Assembly (NCBI GenBank): GCA_900073065.1
Contig: FJOG01000046.1
Span: 146,250 to 181,385 of the forward strand
Source of the DNA: Phialocephala subalpina
Taxonomy: Eukaryota; Ascomycota; Leotiomycetes; Helotiales; Mollisiaceae
Reading direction: 5' to 3'
Length of the DNA: 35,136 nucleotides
Positions 10,201 to 19,885 of this stretch are shown piece after piece (the stretch's first letter is position 1; the number at the start of each line of letters is the position of its first letter). The position numbers and the translations under genes are program-made. Below the pieces are notes generated by a model that made no database searches, was not told where the DNA came from, and worked only from the letters and a program-made list of their open reading frames with translations.

Positions 10201-11671
10201 CGCAAACAGCGCAGAACGAGCCTCGATCCAGATCCCAGAGGAGTTCCCAAGAGCATGGTTACATATCCTGATGTCTTTGGTATTCTGCTCTAACGAGAAA
10301 TACATGGCGAAGTTTGAAGAGCAGAGTCGGATTTGTACAGACATCCTGGACGATGGCATGCGAAAGGTTGTGCAGAATCTGATGCAGAAAAGCCTTTTGG
10401 AGTATAGCGTTTTCAAACCTTGGGAGCTAATATCGTTGATTAATTTTCAACTTTTGGGGGACATTAAAGGGCAGTCACTTGATACCAGTGATACGTACTT
10501 TGAGTACTTGAGCAGCGTTGTGAGTTCTCAATTTCCCAGGGATTTTGGATGTCCAAAAAGACTCCACATCTTGAAAAACAGTCCCCTGAAGTGTTCTCTA
10601 CTAACATCTCCAGGAATCTGCCATCGAGGCCAATCCACTAGATCGCGCACATCAAGACAAAATCTCCTGTCTGAAACAAGAGATTTCCGTTATCATCGAG
10701 ACACTAGTTCAGCAGCGACGCATTATCAACTTCGCTCAGCCTTTTCTCGGAGGTCAGCCTCTAGAAATAGAAGATCCTATCCTCAGGACGTCACGATCTA
10801 GGTATCCCGGAGAGTCATACCTAGTTCCTGCTGCTTCAACGAGGCCGCCGTATTATTCTCATGGCGGAACATCGTATTCAAGAGCAGACGCAACCATAGG
10901 GTCAACATATAGAAGTCGAGCAAGACAGTCCTCGTCATATTACGAGCGGGAAGATTATGATCGGGACGTTCAGCAGTCGGGCTTATACTTGCGCCCATTA
11001 ATACGTCCTATGGGCCCACCTCGAACCCCAGGCTCTCAACTAGATCCCACAGATCCGAATGGAGTTCAAGGACTCCTTGTGCAGGACAGTCAGGCCTTGA
11101 TCGATAGAAAAATCCAGGAGTTTAGGGAGATCGTAGATCGTGCCACCGATTTGGAAAAATGGGTAAGTGCCCCCTCGTTCTCTGTCTTCTCAATATTAAT
11201 GCAAACTAGAACATCCAAAAAATCGACTACAACAGAGACCGACAAGAAGCAGCAATCTACGCCTTCACCATCGTAACAATCATCTTCCTCCCCCTCAGCT
11301 CCGTCGCCAGCATCCTGGGCATGAACGTCAACGATATCCGCAACATGGAGATCAACCAATGGGTATTCTGGGCCGTCGCCCTCCCACTAACTGTAATCAT
11401 CATAACGCTCTGCCTAATCTGGGCCGGCGAGCTCGAGAACTTCTGGCTCGGGTTTAAGAATCTTTGGGGGAAAGGGAAGACTGGGAGACGCTATGCTAGA
11501 GGTGGTGGTGGATATTATGTGCTGAATCCGAGGCCGCAACCACCGCAAGAGGCTGCGCGGGAGATCATCTACGACAGGATCTATAACGTCGATGATGAGT
11601 ATGATGAAAGGCCGTCTTATCATAGATCGAGGTCTCGGTCTTTATTATTAGGGGAGAAGAATGGGTGGTGA
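7228..11671 (+). CDS. large CorA-like (GMN-motif) membrane protein with RS-rich N-terminus
   Basis: Nine exons splice into one frame of 1332 codons: 7228-8207, 8256-8295, 8337-8814, 8863-9044, 9092-9228, 9279-10008, 10079-10519, 10614-11162, 11210-11671. All phases agree. Seven introns are GT-AG; the fifth (9229-9278) appears to be GC-AG. Residues about 138-175 are an Arg/Ser-repeat stretch, and Arg/Glu-rich sequence follows. The middle carries the conserved block LEECQTWF followed by HFWEYWPRRLQF, seen in a large group of ascomycete proteins of unknown role. The last 153 residues hold a helix (about 1190-1213), the GMN motif (1216-1218) and a second membrane helix (about 1230-1252), the signature of CorA/ZntB-type Mg2+ or Zn2+ channels. 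The C-terminal tail is again Arg/Ser-rich. The topology suggests a membrane anchor with a huge cytosolic part. Ion transport is unproven, and such fungal proteins may be sensors or adaptors. An upstream in-frame ATG at 7147 is possible but lies among TATA-like elements. Confidence 0.85.
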
Positions 11672-11826
11672 CATGATTGGAGCCGGAATTTTGGGAACAA
11701 GAGTTGTAGGCGCGCTATTTCTGACATTTGAGTCCTACCCTTAATTGGAATTTGATGATCTGGCCTAGCGTCTATCTCTGATAGAATATTAAAGTGGGAG
11801 AAGGATCGTGAGGCGTTATTGAGGCA

Positions 11827-12018
11827 TTACCAAGCTGTTATCATTGTCTTTACGCCTTGCCCACAACCAGCACAAGGTTGACATGGGTTCTTGCAAGGCA
11901 TCCACTTATCGGTGAGGTGACATCCACAGGAAGCGGGAACTCGGATGGTGTACCCCGGACATCCGAAATGATCTGAGCTTGGAAAGTATTGTGGGCGGTC
12001 GGTGCAGCTGTAACACAT
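11827..12018 (-). CDS. small Cys-rich protein (63 aa), copy A
   Basis: A single exon encodes 63 residues with nine cysteines at 2, 5, 20, 31, 33, 42, 46, 49 and 52. Distinctive strings are FGCPGY, SCGCHL and NPCQPCAGC. It has no signal peptide. The ATG at 12018 has A at -3, and a TATAAAA lies about 125 bp upstream. It is clearly related to the next gene (12557-12799), and the two are tandem and co-oriented about 540 bp apart. The clustered cysteines could bind zinc or form a disulfide-rich fold; the function is unknown. Confidence 0.6.
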   Translation of the reverse strand: MCYSCTDRPQYFPSSDHFGCPGYTIRVPASCGCHLTDKWMPCKNPCQPCAGCGQGVKTMITAW

Positions 12019-12140
12019 CTTGATGGCGTTTGAAGTAGCATGGTGTTTTGAAATGGTGTGAGGTTGAACTTGTGCTGTGTCTGCTTGGAATGTTGTAGAG
12101 AAGTCATGGGAAGAAGGTGAGGGCGAGATGTTGGTTAGGA

Positions 12141-12148
12141 TTTTATAT
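12141..12148 (-). promoter_or_regulatory. TATA box of Cys-rich copy A
   Basis: TATAAAA on the minus strand, about 125 bp upstream of the ATG at 12018. A start near 12115 would give a leader of about 95 nt that contains an out-of-frame ATG about 23 nt before the chosen one. Confidence 0.4.
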
Positions 12149-12556
12149 CCGTCAGGAAACGGGGATGACTAGGGGGCTCGCATGGCCGCGATTCGGCCAG
12201 TTGAGAAGTGATTCTTTGGTACGATTGCTAATGTCCAACTCCGGAATATTCATGCGAGGTTGTAGAGGAGTAATGTAGACGCACGTGACGATAATCCATT
12301 ATGTCGGGGACATTTAATGACTCGAGACATTCAGAACATTCAGGTTGTAGAAAAGCTACACTTTAGTGGACTGGCCGCCTCACACCGTGATTCCCTACCT
12401 CTTTATCACGATGGAAACATTTTCGAATTCTAGTAGCTGGAAACCCATGAAACAGCTTTCGATTAATATGATATGATGTAAGATCTCGCTATTAGACGCA
12501 CTCCGGCCGCCATTTAGATCCTCAACGACTCTTGGCCTCCCATGCCCAAGCAGCAC

Positions 12557-12799
12557 TCAAGCCCACCCTTTCCCAGCAAAGCATGCCATCTCCCAATGCC
12601 GTAAACTCGCCACTCCCTCCTCAAGGCTTGCAGCACATCCCTTGCAAGGAAGGTTTGGATTCCTGCAGAATCTTGGTTCAAGAATATGTTGCCCGAAAGA
12701 CCCAATGATGTTTAGGTAGTAACCAGAACATCCGTGGATGTGGGGTACTGGGATGTCAGGGTACTGTTCGTGGTCGCACCAGTATTGATGAGTGGACAT
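12557..12799 (-). CDS. small Cys/His-rich protein (80 aa), copy B
   Basis: A single exon encodes 80 residues with cysteines at 8, 24, 45, 52 and 55 plus one later. The pattern HGCSGY followed by CRNPNLPCKGC matches FGCPGY and CKNPCQPCAGC of the neighbouring copy A, so the two arose by tandem duplication and diverged strongly. The chosen start is the ATG at 12799, about 95 bp downstream of a TATAAAT. The C-terminal end (EEGVASLRHWE) has no counterpart in copy A. The function is unknown. Confidence 0.55.
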   Translation of the reverse strand: MSTHQYWCDHEQYPDIPVPHIHGCSGYYLNIIGSFGQHILEPRFCRNPNLPCKGCAASLEEGVASLRHWEMACFAGKGWA

Positions 12800-13352
12800 T
12801 GCGATTTGGTTTTTGTTTGAAAACGAGTGTGTTCCTAGGACTGTTGTAAAGATGGGAATGGAAAAGGTCACCTGAAAGATTAGGGGGTGGCATTTATAGG
12901 GAGAGGATGATTGAGTGGGGTGTGTTATTGGAAGTCTGCTGATTCTCAAGTGCGCATGTAGAATCAGTGGTACTTGTGACTACACGAAGGCCATGAGTCG
13001 TCTGGACCTCCGATATGCTGCTTTTCGATCTCAGCAACGCTCACAGCTTCCCTGGGGATCCTCGACATTCACAATTAAGACGTATGATATTGCAAAGACA
13101 ACGATTCATTGTTATTTCCGATAATCAACGAGGCCGATGACCAGGTCGTAGCAAACGCAACGCAAGTTATCCTTTCTCCACCCCAGTGTGCTCTAAGATC
13201 CCGCCCTATGTCTGCTTTCACCATCTCCCAATGATATGTATGGTCCGATGCAAGTCATCGAAAGCATCATCATCAGAACCTGCAAGAAGAAGCAGATTCA
13301 AGAAACTGCAGCTCCCAATATCCTCAACATCAGACTCCATCGTTGTAGAAGA
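12800..13352. other. intergenic between Cys-rich copy B and the secreted-protein gene
   Basis: No coding sequence is supported. The right part is the 3' flank of the secreted-protein gene. The short plus-strand open frames show no motif. Confidence 0.4.
12892..12898 (-). promoter_or_regulatory. TATA box of Cys-rich copy B
   Basis: TATAAAT on the minus strand, about 93 bp upstream of the ATG at 12799. It rules out the longer in-frame reading that would begin upstream of the promoter. Confidence 0.4.
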
Positions 13353-14201
13353 TCATTGAAAGGTCTCGCCATAACAGCCATTCCAATTTGAAACGCCGAT
13401 CCAATTGAGGGGCATGCCGATAGTCTCGAAGATCTGACCGCCATCTGCCTCGTGGAAGTCGTTGAAATATGTTCCGCAGACATTCGTCAAAGTAAATCCC
13501 ATCTGAGAGAACCAGTCGTAGGTGAATACGCCGATGTCGTCGTAGGACTGAACTCCTATTAGCCTTTGATACATAACGCCGGAAGGCTGTAAACTCACAT
13601 CATTGCATACGGTCCATCCATCTCCTCCATCACAAACAATCAAAGCGCATGATCGCCACCAGATGTGGAAAATGGCTTGGCTGCCTTGCCAGGTATAGAG
13701 CCAGGCTTCAAGGTTACCTCGGTTTGCGGTAGTCCATTGCTCGTTGCCAGGAACCGGAATACAATATGCACGCCACTTGTGAGCGGTTAGCTATGCCACT
13801 TGACGTGATGCGCGTAATGCTTACCCATGGGCCCCAGATTGGATTTTGTGAGCGACGCTCAATGCCGCCTGTCTCAATGTCGTGTCTGATGTCCTTTGCG
13901 GCGGCTTCCCGAAGTGCTGTAGCATTCGCAGAGTAGGGGATCTGGAAGCCGGGGTGGGCAGACTTGACCTGTTCGAAGATGTGCTGCGAGTGTTAGCCAT
14001 TACAAGCAGAGGTTGGAAGCGGCATACATTGACGGTGTCACCATGGAAGGTTTCAATCTTGCCATCAATGGTAACATTGAAGCCAAGCTTGGTCATATTG
14101 TAGCCTTCAAGACCATCGCCAACCTTGCGAAGTTGAAGAGGGCCAGCAGAGGCGAGGGAGATAAAGGTGACAAGAAAGAGGAGGAAGGTAAGGAGATTCA
14201 T
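13353..14201 (-). CDS. secreted protein of unknown function, four exons (234 aa)
   Basis: Exons 14028-14201, 13825-13983, 13599-13775 and 13353-13547 join into 235 codons including the stop, with phase-0 GT-AG introns of 44, 49 and 51 nt. The start MNLLTFLLFLVTFISLASAG is a clear signal peptide with cleavage after ASA. The mature protein has a GIERR site near the end of exon 2 that could be cut by a Kex2-type protease. A Trp-rich C-terminal part follows (GPWWRAYC, FHIWWRSC, DGGDGWTVC, NWIGVSNWNGC) with six cysteines. No family is recognised. Its form fits secreted effector-like or cell-surface proteins of plant-associated fungi (inference). The third intron is a multiple of three without a stop, so its retention would add 17 residues. 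Confidence 0.75.
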
Positions 14202-15690
14202 GATTGCGGTATTTTCGGGGTATTTTATCGCGCAGATCGCTTGAGTGACTTTGTGGGAATCCTTGGCAGAGTTAAGGTTTCGGATAGAGTTGCTCGAGGC
14301 TTAACAGTTCGAGGTTGTGGTGTGTCGAGGTTAAGGTTTGTTGTTTAGAAGATCGTAAGACGCGGTTGAAATAGGTAAGATAGTTTGATAGAAGAACGCG
14401 AATTTAGGCGCCATTTCGGAATAATTAAATTCCTGTAAACGACGTGAAGCGCTCTTTGCTTTCACGCTTACCTTTGCAAGGTCTAGCTTGAAATGTGTGT
14501 TCAATCAGAAATCAACTTCCGCAAGGTTGACGGGCAAATCACAGAGGGTTATCATAACATTATACATCAGAAAGGAAGAAGCCGTTGAAGCGATCTGAGA
14601 CAATAGACTTTTCTTAACAAGTTCCTTCTTTCTCCTTAATTACGTGACACAGCGTTTGATTCTACGCCACACCTAAAAGAGGAGGTGCAATCTGATAGAC
14701 TTCACCACTCATCCCCTCGCTGGAATTCTACTCAGCAGTCTTCATACTCTCTTGCAAAAGAAAATGCTGAATGGAAGGTATGAAATGATCTAATTCCGAG
14801 TACAATGCAAGGTGATTGTACTATCAACACCCCAAACTTCTTTTGTCATACCTAAATGTGCGACTTTGACCTAAAAATGCATGAGTTGATAGTGGTGTTT
14901 TGATTTCATGGTATACCACTCCGCAAAAGTATTCCTCCGTAGACCTAGACAGGTGTTTGCACATCTGCTTGCTTCAAACGATCTCAATGGCACCACCAAG
15001 GCTCTGCACACCAACATTGGCCAGAGAAGTTGATTCTGTCCTTCCACGTTTTGAGCTCCCCAGATGCATCAACAGTGGAGAATCCTGAGCACCCGCTACC
15101 TAATTCGCAAAGCCTCCATTCCAGCCTGTCTTTACCACACTTACACATACCCTTTAAAAATGCGTAGTAGCCTCCACATCAATATCTCTAAGGCATCTCC
15201 TTTAACCTTCTTTTTGCTATTTGTGTTGCTGTTTCGTCACATATCTCGCACATTTTGGAGTCTTTTCTGGGTACAACGACTGTAATTGTTGGATATCTTC
15301 TCTTGAAGGAGATAGAGAAGGGAACGAGGGTTAACACGGTGATAAATGGCTGGGAAACGGATAAGTTATTTCAGACCTTAACGCATGGACTGACCATGAT
15401 TCAATTGTATGAAAGTGACAGCATGTTGATTTAGCTTCCCACAGACCTGGTCCTGCCCTTCCGGCTTCCGCCTCTGACTCCTTAGATCAACTTTGGCGCA
15501 CAATTGGACTAGAAGGCTTAGAATAGATGAAGAGCGAAGAGTGGTCGAAAACATTCAAGGTTCATCTTAGATTCAGAAGCCTTGAAAGAGCGGTGAGTGA
15601 CCAGTATAAATTCCTAACTGTCTTGCTCTTACCTCGCTAGTTTAACCATAAGTTCTTTATCGCCGCAGATATCACCAACGAATCAAAGAA
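14202..15690. other. long intergenic stretch, nothing recognised
   Basis: About 1.5 kb without a supportable gene. Open frames on both strands are short and lack motifs. The left edge is the promoter of the secreted-protein gene. Confidence 0.5.
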
Positions 15691-16488
15691 ATGGCAAGTT
15701 CGAAAAGATGCAGATGTGAAGGCAAAGGCTGCTACAGATGCGTGTGGGGTCTAAACGAGCGTAATAGAGAAGGAAATCGCACAACAAGTTTTCTGGATAT
15801 CAAAGGCCAGTCTAATCTCTCCAATCCAAATCGTGGATTAAGGAAAAATAAGCTTTCTTCTGGATTCAATCAACGTCCAGGCAGGGACTCTGCTTCGCAA
15901 GAGAAGCGTCCCCACACAATCTCCTCATCTACTGTGAAAAGGGAGAAAGTTCCCACTAAATCTGCAAGCCATACTCCAGGACCGCGAACTTCGCCAGGCA
16001 GCTCATCACTGTTACTTTTATCAAACCGAGATGGTCCTACGTCTCCTTCAAGTTCACCACCACGTGATCCACCAAAGCATTCTACTCTCACGTCAAAGTA
16101 CAATAAAGAAATGGCCAAGCGACAGACCTCGATCAGGGCACTCTCTCCTGCCGAGCGAAGGAAACAAGAGGATTGGGCGATCGGCCAGCTCAAGAAGAAT
16201 GAAAGCTCGAACTGCCCCTTTGGCCTGATCTGGATGAGGGATGAAGGTACTAAATGTTATCGTTGTCTTGGAGGTGCCCATGAAGTGACGGATGAACTTC
16301 TTGCCGAAGGAAAAGGAGGTTACTACTATATTTATCGAACTCAAGGTCAAGACATTCTTTCAGGTCCTTGGTATGGAGTGGATCCTAGATGGGTTGGAAT
16401 GTCGGAGGAGCAAAAGCGTAAGTTTCGATTTCAGATGTTTGGTACTGACAACCCAAAACCTGGTATGAAATCCCGAATCATAAGGTGA
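15691..16488 (+). CDS. hypothetical protein with terminal Cys clusters (265 aa)
   Basis: A single exon encodes 265 residues. The N-terminus has CRCEGKGCYRC, a tight four-Cys cluster. Residues about 40-150 are Ser/Pro/Lys-rich and probably disordered. The C-terminal 90 residues are ordered in character: ESSNCPFGLIWMRDEGTKC, then YRCLGGAHEVTDELL and GPWYGVDPRWVG. A module of the type C-P-x-W-x-R with YRC-x-GG-H occurs in ascomycete proteins of unknown function (recollection, not a search). The cysteines may bind zinc. The ATG at 15691 follows CAAAGAA (A at -3 and -1). Confidence 0.7.
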   Translation: MASSKRCRCEGKGCYRCVWGLNERNREGNRTTSFLDIKGQSNLSNPNRGLRKNKLSSGFNQRPGRDSASQEKRPHTISSSTVKREKVPTKSASHTPGPRTSPGSSSLLLLSNRDGPTSPSSSPPRDPPKHSTLTSKYNKEMAKRQTSIRALSPAERRKQEDWAIGQLKKNESSNCPFGLIWMRDEGTKCYRCLGGAHEVTDELLAEGKGGYYYIYRTQGQDILSGPWYGVDPRWVGMSEEQKRKFRFQMFGTDNPKPGMKSRIIR

Positions 16489-16712
16489 AGAAGTGGCAGG
16501 TGAGGTCAACACATATCTGGTTGCTGGCAGAAAATGGATTCACAGAAATGATCGGTAGATGAACCAGCGTTGTGGACTTGGTACTACTGTCTCACGTACA
16601 TGAAGGCAACTAGCGTCTTTTGGAATAAAGCTAATCTCTAAGCTCAAAACACATGAGATGACTTTATCAACATCAATTTCTCATCTGAAATCACACCCAA
16701 AATCAAACAATC

Positions 16713-17183
16713 CTACTTCTTTCCTGACACATTCCCCAAAGCCCTAGCCATCAACGTCCTCAGCTTGTCGGTCGCCTTAGTATCCACAAACTCAACAACC
16801 CTATCAATCTTCTCTCCACTCTCATCCATACTGAAAATGAACATCCACTCTCCCTCAAATTTCCATTCCTCTGCACTCAAGCCCGAATCCATCGCCTCAT
16901 CCTTCCAAGTCGCACCACCGGTAGCCCAAATCATGACTCGATTCTGAGTCTGGTCTTCCATGATCTCCTTGATTGTCATGGGGAATGCTTGAGCGACAGC
17001 CCCGAACTGGTTCATATGAGCTTCGTAGGTCGTGTTGTCGAGCGGCGGTCGTGGACCGGAGGAGGCGGTTGGTGCGAAGTAGTGCAGGCATGTTGGTGAG
17101 CGGATGGCCATTAAGCCCAGCAGGTCCACATCGTCAGCAGCTTTGAAGAATTTCATGGCGGTTGAGTAGCGTGTAGAGACCAT
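16713..17183 (-). CDS. NTF2-like/SnoaL-type small protein (156 aa)
   Basis: A single exon beginning MVSTRYSTAMKFFKAADD encodes 156 residues. The pattern is that of the NTF2-like fold used by SnoaL-like cyclases, dehydratases and binding proteins: N-terminal helices, then CLHYFAP, a middle IKEIMEDQTQNRVMIW, the strands WKFEGEWMFIFSMD and IDRVVEFVDT, and a final helix. Fungal stand-alone members of this kind are common and rarely characterised. The frame is open up to an ATG at 17306, but that ATG overlaps the TATA box, so the start at 17183 is preferred. Substrate unknown. Confidence 0.75.
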   Translation of the reverse strand: MVSTRYSTAMKFFKAADDVDLLGLMAIRSPTCLHYFAPTASSGPRPPLDNTTYEAHMNQFGAVAQAFPMTIKEIMEDQTQNRVMIWATGGATWKDEAMDSGLSAEEWKFEGEWMFIFSMDESGEKIDRVVEFVDTKATDKLRTLMARALGNVSGKK

Positions 17184-17304
17184 GATTACGGCGGTAGAGG
17201 AGTAAAGACAGTTGAATCTACTCGTGTTTAAGATTGAATAAAATTTCCTTAGAGAGTGAAGTTGTTGGAGTGTGTTGAATTGTAGTCTTGATGCTAAGCC
17301 ACTC

Positions 17305-17312
17305 ATTTTATA
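17305..17312 (-). promoter_or_regulatory. TATA box of the NTF2-like gene, decides its start
   Basis: TATAAAAT on the minus strand runs directly into the in-frame ATG at 17304-17306. With initiation about 30-40 bp downstream, that ATG cannot be in the mRNA and the next in-frame ATG (17183) becomes the start. Confidence 0.5.
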
Positions 17313-17955
17313 TCGAGAGGCTCCTCGGATTTAGCTTCTGCTACGTTGTTAAGAAAGTTCCGTCCCCTCGTGCGGCTCTAATCCGGAGGCATGCCGATGT
17401 GTCGGCTGCAACTTGCAAGGTCGACGACGTGGGGGTTGCTCGGATTTAGCGTTTATGTCCGTTCAGCCCCTAGAAGTATAGCAATCGTCGGTCTGGCTTA
17501 CTGGCTGTGCTGCCGACTCGGCTTTCCATCGAACCGGCGGAACAACTTTGCTGAGAGCAGGCTGGGCCTGTTCTGTGTCTAAATGAGGACGCCTATGCAA
17601 GGTAGCTCAAGGTCAAGTGTACCTAGGTAGGTATCTCACATTAAGCGGGGCCAGCGATCAAACAAAAGGTAAAAATGCTACCAACCCAAATTATAAGTGC
17701 TTACTGAATGGGGGTTTCTATTTCCGTACTCTTTGTGTCTTGTTACAACTGTATTCATTGACATGAAACGCAAAAAGAGGAGAGAAGATAGAATGGAGAG
17801 GTCATGTCGTGACCCTACCCCGCCACAAGCGATGCTCCAAACTAGGAAGCGGTGGCAGAAATCCATTTCTAGGCATCCGAATTCAACCTCTCTTCTTCAC
17901 CACATCCATCAACTCATGCATATCGTGAACCTTACGCCCAGTCGTCTATCCCAAA
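17313..17955. other. intergenic; nothing beyond a CCTAGGTAGG motif
   Basis: No gene is supported. Around 17620-17633 the text reads TACCTAGGTAGGTA, a short palindromic motif that recurs in many ascomycete genomes. The right part is the promoter of the 2EXR gene. Confidence 0.4.
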
Positions 17956-18987
17956 ATGGCGACAGCCTTCACACTCTTCCCCTTATTACCAGCAGACATC
18001 CGCTTCCTGATCTGGGAGCAGACATTCCTCCCGCGAATCCTCTCCTTCACCTACGACGACGAACACAACACCGACTACAACGAATGGCCCGAAGACTGGG
18101 ACGAAGTAGCCTTTAACCGACTCTTTGCCCTCCCAGCATCCACCGTGCAACCAGAATTCGATCTCCCAGGCCCACTCTCAGGCATAGTCACTGAGTCGAT
18201 CCCAGCGCTTGAGATCTGCAGAGAGTCACGTGAATTTGCAATCAAAGCTGGTTATCGAGAATGGACTCAGGTTGTTCCTAGCGGGAGGATGACGTTTATG
18301 TGGAACCCACTATATGATACTGTGTTGTTGGCAGAGTTTTATGATTCGCAGAAGAGGCAGCCGCTGTTTGTTTTGACGGATACTTTCTGTGATCAGTTTC
18401 CTGAGCAGGCGAGAGAGTTGCGGTACATTGCTGTGCCGACCAGTCTTTGGAATAGTGAGGAAGGAGAATCTGTAAATGAGATGATGGTTGAAAAGTGGAT
18501 GAGGTTTGGGAGTTTGAGGGAGATTGCTGCTATCGTCGATGAGAATTATGAGAATTATCGATCTCAGATGCACGCGCACACTTTCCCCGAAGATAAGGAG
18601 ATCGCTAAAGGTTGCGCCTTTCCTGACGATATAATTGAGGGTTTGAATGAGGGAAAAGAATCGAGTGAACGGTGGTCAACGTGGAGAGTTCCAAAAGTCA
18701 GGGTAGTCGGGGATGAGGAGTCGATTTTGAGTACGGAGGACTGGCATTTGCAGCTGAGATGCGACCCTTGTCCGGATCTGAAGATGTTCGCGGACGAGAA
18801 GATTCGGAGGATGAGAGAAGCGTACGGTGCGAGGGATTGGGCTCAACATCGCGGCTCTCTTGACACCTTGGTTGCGGCGCAACTGTTTCGAGATAGATTT
18901 CGTGCGGGAAAATTCATGAGGCTTCTGTTTGCAACGAGATCCACAAGCTTATTTATCTTGCTGATTCAGCTCCGACATCTCATGTGA
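17956..18987 (+). CDS. 2EXR domain protein (343 aa)
   Basis: A single exon. The N-terminus FTLFPLLPADIRFLIWEQT is the first 2EXR signature (F-x-x-F-P-x-L-P-x-x-I-R-x-x-I-W). Residues about 80-95 contain PALEICRESREFAIKAGY, the second conserved block. This family is greatly expanded in ascomycetes and has no assigned biochemical role. The middle and C-terminal parts are acidic and rich in Trp, Glu and Arg. The last 20 residues (LLFATRSTSLFILLIQLRHLM, first residues near 18922) look less typical, so a short 3' intron cannot be excluded. Confidence 0.8.
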   Translation: MATAFTLFPLLPADIRFLIWEQTFLPRILSFTYDDEHNTDYNEWPEDWDEVAFNRLFALPASTVQPEFDLPGPLSGIVTESIPALEICRESREFAIKAGYREWTQVVPSGRMTFMWNPLYDTVLLAEFYDSQKRQPLFVLTDTFCDQFPEQARELRYIAVPTSLWNSEEGESVNEMMVEKWMRFGSLREIAAIVDENYENYRSQMHAHTFPEDKEIAKGCAFPDDIIEGLNEGKESSERWSTWRVPKVRVVGDEESILSTEDWHLQLRCDPCPDLKMFADEKIRRMREAYGARDWAQHRGSLDTLVAAQLFRDRFRAGKFMRLLFATRSTSLFILLIQLRHLM

Positions 18988-19177
18988 ATACATCGTTGAT
19001 CTGTATATAACCAAGTCCAACCCCAATTTCAACCTGAGTCCAAAGGTTCGAAAACATCAACCAGGGTCAACGCTGTCTGTCAACTCTGCACCAACCCCAA
19101 AAAGAAACAAAAGCTGCTAACAAGATATCACGATACAGCAGAACATACAGAGAAAGATCCCCAATATAGCGGGAAGC

Positions 19178-19838
19178 ATGAATCAAGTCATCATCTGGTC
19201 CATCCGAAACGATCCGAGCGCTACTCAAGAGGAGAAACTCAACGCCCTCGTCGGAGCACAATTGAAGCACAAAAAAAACATGTTCGGGTACAATCGCGAG
19301 GATCCCAAAGAGTTACAAGCAGCTAGGAAATGCGCAGAGGATATGATAGCTCGGGACCAAAAAGCAGTCAAGCAAGGAAAAGGCCTGGCGGTATGATAGA
19401 CTATGATGCGCTTGGAATGGCACCTGATTCCTGGGGTGCCTTAGCTGCCAAGCCGAGCTCAAGTCCATCTGGAGGAAGTGGTACGAAAGGCAGTGGAGTG
19501 TCGCAAGGGCAGATGTGTCTGAGCAAGGAGGATCGCAGAGGGGATGGACTACTTGTTCGCAGTCTCAAAGGGGAGGTAGCTCTCGTCTTGTTGGCAGTGG
19601 CACAGGAGTCGGCTCCAAAGGCTCTAAATCTGGAAGTGCGGGGTCATCTGGAAGTAGAGGTTGTGGCACCAAGCTCCATGCTTCAAGTACAAGTAGGGGC
19701 TCTCAAGAGCATTTTGGCGCTATCCCCCCTCTACCACCACCGGGCTCGCGAAAACCATCGAGCGCACAGGAAGCGGCTTTAACAAAAGAAAAGGACGGCA
19801 GTGGTGCAAAGAAGACTAGGAAGGAATCGAGAAAGTAG
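19178..19838 (+). pseudogene. Gly/Ser-rich hypothetical gene with two frame changes
   Basis: Three overlapping plus-strand frames read as one protein. The first (19178-19396) starts MNQVIIWSIRNDPSATQEEK and has a charged helical character. The second (from about 19395) reads MIDYDALGMAPDSWGALAAK followed by Ser/Gly repeats. The third (to 19838) continues in Gly/Ser/Lys-rich sequence and ends with a basic tail (GAKKTRKESRK). Each change equals one missing base, near 19391 and near 19515. No intron repairs both. One alternative is an intron 19391-19444 (GT...TTAG), which gives a protein of about 96 residues. It may be a decaying gene, or one with assembly errors. Function unknown. Confidence 0.45.
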
Positions 19839-19885
19839 CAGTCGCTCGTCTGAAGAAGATACATTGAGTGATGGAACATCTCCTC

